Position numbers and translations under genes: made by a program. From Phormidesmis priestleyi ULC007 (lineage in GTDB: Bacteria; Cyanobacteriota; Cyanobacteriia; Leptolyngbyales; Leptolyngbyaceae): DNA of 64,000 nucleotides. The stretch's first letter is position 1. Every line of letters begins with the position of its first letter. Positions 62,432 to 64,000 of this stretch are shown here, in pieces. The stretch spans positions 1-64,000 of the forward strand of contig NZ_MPPI01000006.1 in assembly GCF_001895925.1 (NCBI RefSeq), written 5' to 3'. Below the pieces are notes generated by a model that had not been told where the DNA came from, did not search any database, and saw only the letters and a program-made list of their open reading frames with translations.

Positions 62432-62644
62432 GTGAAATGCTTGCTTAATCGTCATCGATCGCTGGTCATTGTGGTTGACAACCGAGCTGCCGAAATTGCC
62501 AAAGACACCAATCTGCCCACCGTTGCTCGTGACGACTTTGAACAAATTACTCACTGGATCGAGACTCCGACTCCGACCCAAATCACGCTGAATCTTGATG
62601 CGATCGAACAATGGCGATCGCAGTTTCGACGGTTTAAGGCTTGA
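62432..62644 (+). CDS. Short hypothetical protein, uncertain
   Basis: A GTG at 62432 gives 70 residues: MKCLLNRHRSLVIVVDNRAA, then KDTNLPTVARDDFEQITHWI and TPTQITLNLDAIEQWRSQFR. The product looks like a real soluble domain with mixed helix and strand. The frame is open upstream to 62216 but without a better start. No family is recognised. It precedes the cytochrome gene by about 60 bases. Confidence 0.4.
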   Translation: MKCLLNRHRSLVIVVDNRAAEIAKDTNLPTVARDDFEQITHWIETPTPTQITLNLDAIEQWRSQFRRFKA

Positions 62645-62703
62645 AACCCAAATACAGGACAAAACCTTAAGATGGTAGAGTCTTCTGATGTTCGCTTGCC
62701 TCT

Positions 62704-63303
62704 ATGACCACTGACTCTCCTCGCCTCAAGCCCGTCCTCCTCCCCAAGCAAGCACTCCTGGCAAAAACGTTTCATTGGGTCAACGTGGTGAGTCTATTCA
62801 TCATGTTGGGGAGCGGCTTGCAAATCTACAATGCCAATCCGGTTTTTGGGGGACGGCAAGGGTTACATCTGCCGCCCATTTTCATCGGAGGGTGGCTTGC
62901 AGGCGGGCGAGACTGGCACTTTGGCGCTATGTGGCTCTTCTCGCTCAACCTCTTGTGGTATGGACTCTACATTCTGATTAGCCGTCGCTGGCACCATCGA
63001 TTTGTTGGAGAAAATGATCTCAAAGCGCTGCAAGTCGGCAAAAATCCCAAGCGCAAAGCCTACGCATGGCATCGAATTGTTTACACGGCGATCGTTCCCG
63101 TGTTGCTTCTAGCAATCTTGAGTGGTATCGGTATGTATAAACCCGCTCAGTTTTATTGGATTGTTGATTTTTTTGGCGATTGGCAAGCCTTGCGGATCGT
63201 TCATTTTATGACCGTGCCGACAGTGATCTTGTTTGCGATCGTGCATTCACTGCTCGCCCTCAAAGTCGGTGGCTCTCGTCTGCTCGAATCGATGTTTTGG
63301 TAG
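62704..63303 (+). CDS. Membrane cytochrome b-type subunit of a molybdoenzyme
   Basis: 199 residues with four membrane helices. TFHWVNVVSLFIMLGSGLQIY, GRDWHFGAMWLFSLNLLWYGLY, AWHRIVYTAIVPVLLLAILSG and RIVHFMTVPTVILFAIVHSL place His residues for two b-hemes, the pattern of bacterial dihaem cytochrome b561/Ni-hydrogenase-type membrane subunits. It precedes the molybdopterin oxidoreductase by seven bases, so it is probably the electron-transfer partner. YedZ-like MsrQ is a functional analogue, but this protein is a different branch. Confidence 0.82.
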   Translation: MTTDSPRLKPVLLPKQALLAKTFHWVNVVSLFIMLGSGLQIYNANPVFGGRQGLHLPPIFIGGWLAGGRDWHFGAMWLFSLNLLWYGLYILISRRWHHRFVGENDLKALQVGKNPKRKAYAWHRIVYTAIVPVLLLAILSGIGMYKPAQFYWIVDFFGDWQALRIVHFMTVPTVILFAIVHSLLALKVGGSRLLESMFW

Positions 63304-63310
63304 GTCTTTC

Positions 63311-64000
63311 ATGCAACGGTTTAATCGTCGTCAATTTCTGCAAATCGCGGGGTTGTCTGGCAGCAGTTTGCTGTTAGGTGGCTGTGGCTCAGACTTGTTT
63401 GCTGGCGTAGTCGGGCAGGTGACAGAACCGCTCAATCAACGCCTCGAAGAACTCTTGCTCAATCCGCAAAAACCTGTGCCTGAGTTGCCTGTTAGCCAGA
63501 TCGAGCCAGACAAGCTGATTGTGAATAGCTTTGACTTTACGCCCATGATCGATCCGGTTAAATACCGACTGACGATCGACGGTGAGGTCAATCACCCCAT
63601 GCAACTAAGCCTGAACGAACTCTATAAACTGCCGCTTACTTCAGTCGTAATGCGTCATGTTTGTGTTGAGGGTTGGGCGGCGATCGTGCAGTGGGGCGGT
63701 GTGCGTTTGCGAGATTTAATTCAACTTGCACAGCCTAAAGACACGGTGTGCTATGTCTATTTTCAATCGGCAGATGGCTATTATGAAAGTTGGGATTTGC
63801 GGTCTTGTCTGCATCCACAAACGCTGATGGCCTATCAAAAAAATGGGGAGCAATTGCCGATCGATAATGGTGCCCCGTTGCGATTAGCGGCTCCGATTAA
63901 ACTCGGCTATAAACACAGCAAATGGGTAACTCGCATCATGCTCACGAGCAATCTGCTTCCTAGTCGGGGCTATTGGGAAGATCGCGGTTACGAATGGTTT
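63311..64000 (+). CDS. Molybdopterin-dependent oxidoreductase, sulfite oxidase fold (partial)
   Basis: 230 residues seen, cut by the window end. MQRFNRRQFLQIAGLSGSSL has a Tat-like RR and LGGC a lipobox, so it is an exported lipoprotein. YRLTIDGEVNHPMQLSLNEL is the typical start of the sulfite-oxidase/YedY fold, and HVCVEGWAAIVQWGG contains the Mo-ligating Cys. YYESWDL and GAPLRLAAPIKLGYKHSKWV follow in order. With the cytochrome b before it, it forms a two-gene redox unit. YedY/MsrP-like repair of methionine sulfoxide is one possibility; sulfite oxidation another. Confidence 0.85.
   Translation, partial: MQRFNRRQFLQIAGLSGSSLLLGGCGSDLFAGVVGQVTEPLNQRLEELLLNPQKPVPELPVSQIEPDKLIVNSFDFTPMIDPVKYRLTIDGEVNHPMQLSLNELYKLPLTSVVMRHVCVEGWAAIVQWGGVRLRDLIQLAQPKDTVCYVYFQSADGYYESWDLRSCLHPQTLMAYQKNGEQLPIDNGAPLRLAAPIKLGYKHSKWVTRIMLTSNLLPSRGYWEDRGYEWF

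Overview
The window is from a cyanobacterial chromosome, probably a filamentous, Leptolyngbya/Plectonema-like organism. The evidence is cytochrome b6f genes (petC-petA), phycocyanin lyase genes (cpcE-cpcF), dense HIP1-type GCGATCGC octamers, a cyanobacterial RNase P RNA, hormogonium-polysaccharide glycosyltransferases, NtcA-type promoters and a nitrite reductase fused to a ferredoxin domain. That fusion is known from Plectonema (Leptolyngbya) boryanum. Genus-level placement is inference.

Layout. 1-830: a decayed mobile-element patch with the 5' end of an ISKra4-like transposase, an AraC regulator fragment and short-element ends, abutting the start of a 1.7-kilo-residue LamG protein. 6-10 kb: petC-petA, DUF3067, a peptide-type ABC permease and cyanase with an NtcA box. 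10-25 kb: ordinary core genes (metal efflux, cpcEF, DoxX, acyl desaturase, PBP2, a Psb32-like TPM protein, PrxQ, rnpB, RNase III, an oxidoreductase), dotted with copies of a palindromic MITE. 25-37 kb: an accessory stretch with a sensor kinase, a hicBA pair bracketed by repeated ~85-100 bp hairpin modules, an AT-rich HIP1-free DUF262 + HEPN pair, a 40-bp tandem repeat, a transglutaminase-propeller protein, a lipid kinase, an XRE-HicA fusion with HicB, a DUF6888/DUF6887 pair and a P-loop protein with a degenerate Walker A. 37-44 kb: a P-type Ca2+ ATPase and three glycosyltransferases, two of them tandem HpsE-like copies.

44-60.6 kb is a complete nitrate assimilation locus. On the minus strand nirA-nrtA-nrtB-nrtC-nrtD-nrtP-DUF1830-narB run as a compact 11.5-kb unit. 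Nitrate enters by an ABC transporter (NrtABCD) and by an MFS permease (NrtP), is reduced by NarB and then by the NirA-ferredoxin fusion. Divergent from nirA are a Rieske lipoprotein, a small helical protein, a HEAT-repeat NirB-like protein, the LysR regulator ntcB and cnaT. Both nirA and ntcB have textbook NtcA class II promoters (GTA-N8-TAC, 22 nt, TAN3T), and the intergenic region has a LysR-type dyad upstream of the nirA NtcA box. The cyanase gene at 9.46 kb carries the same GTA-N8-TAC signal, so cyanate use is probably in the same nitrogen regulon.

60.6-64 kb: an MBL-fold hydrolase, inorganic pyrophosphatase, and a cytochrome b + molybdopterin oxidoreductase pair cut by the window end. 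The most plausible less-described systems are the DUF262-HEPN module, the XRE-HicA fusion and the hicBA unit flanked by hairpin modules. No tRNA, CRISPR array, integrase or replication origin was recognised.
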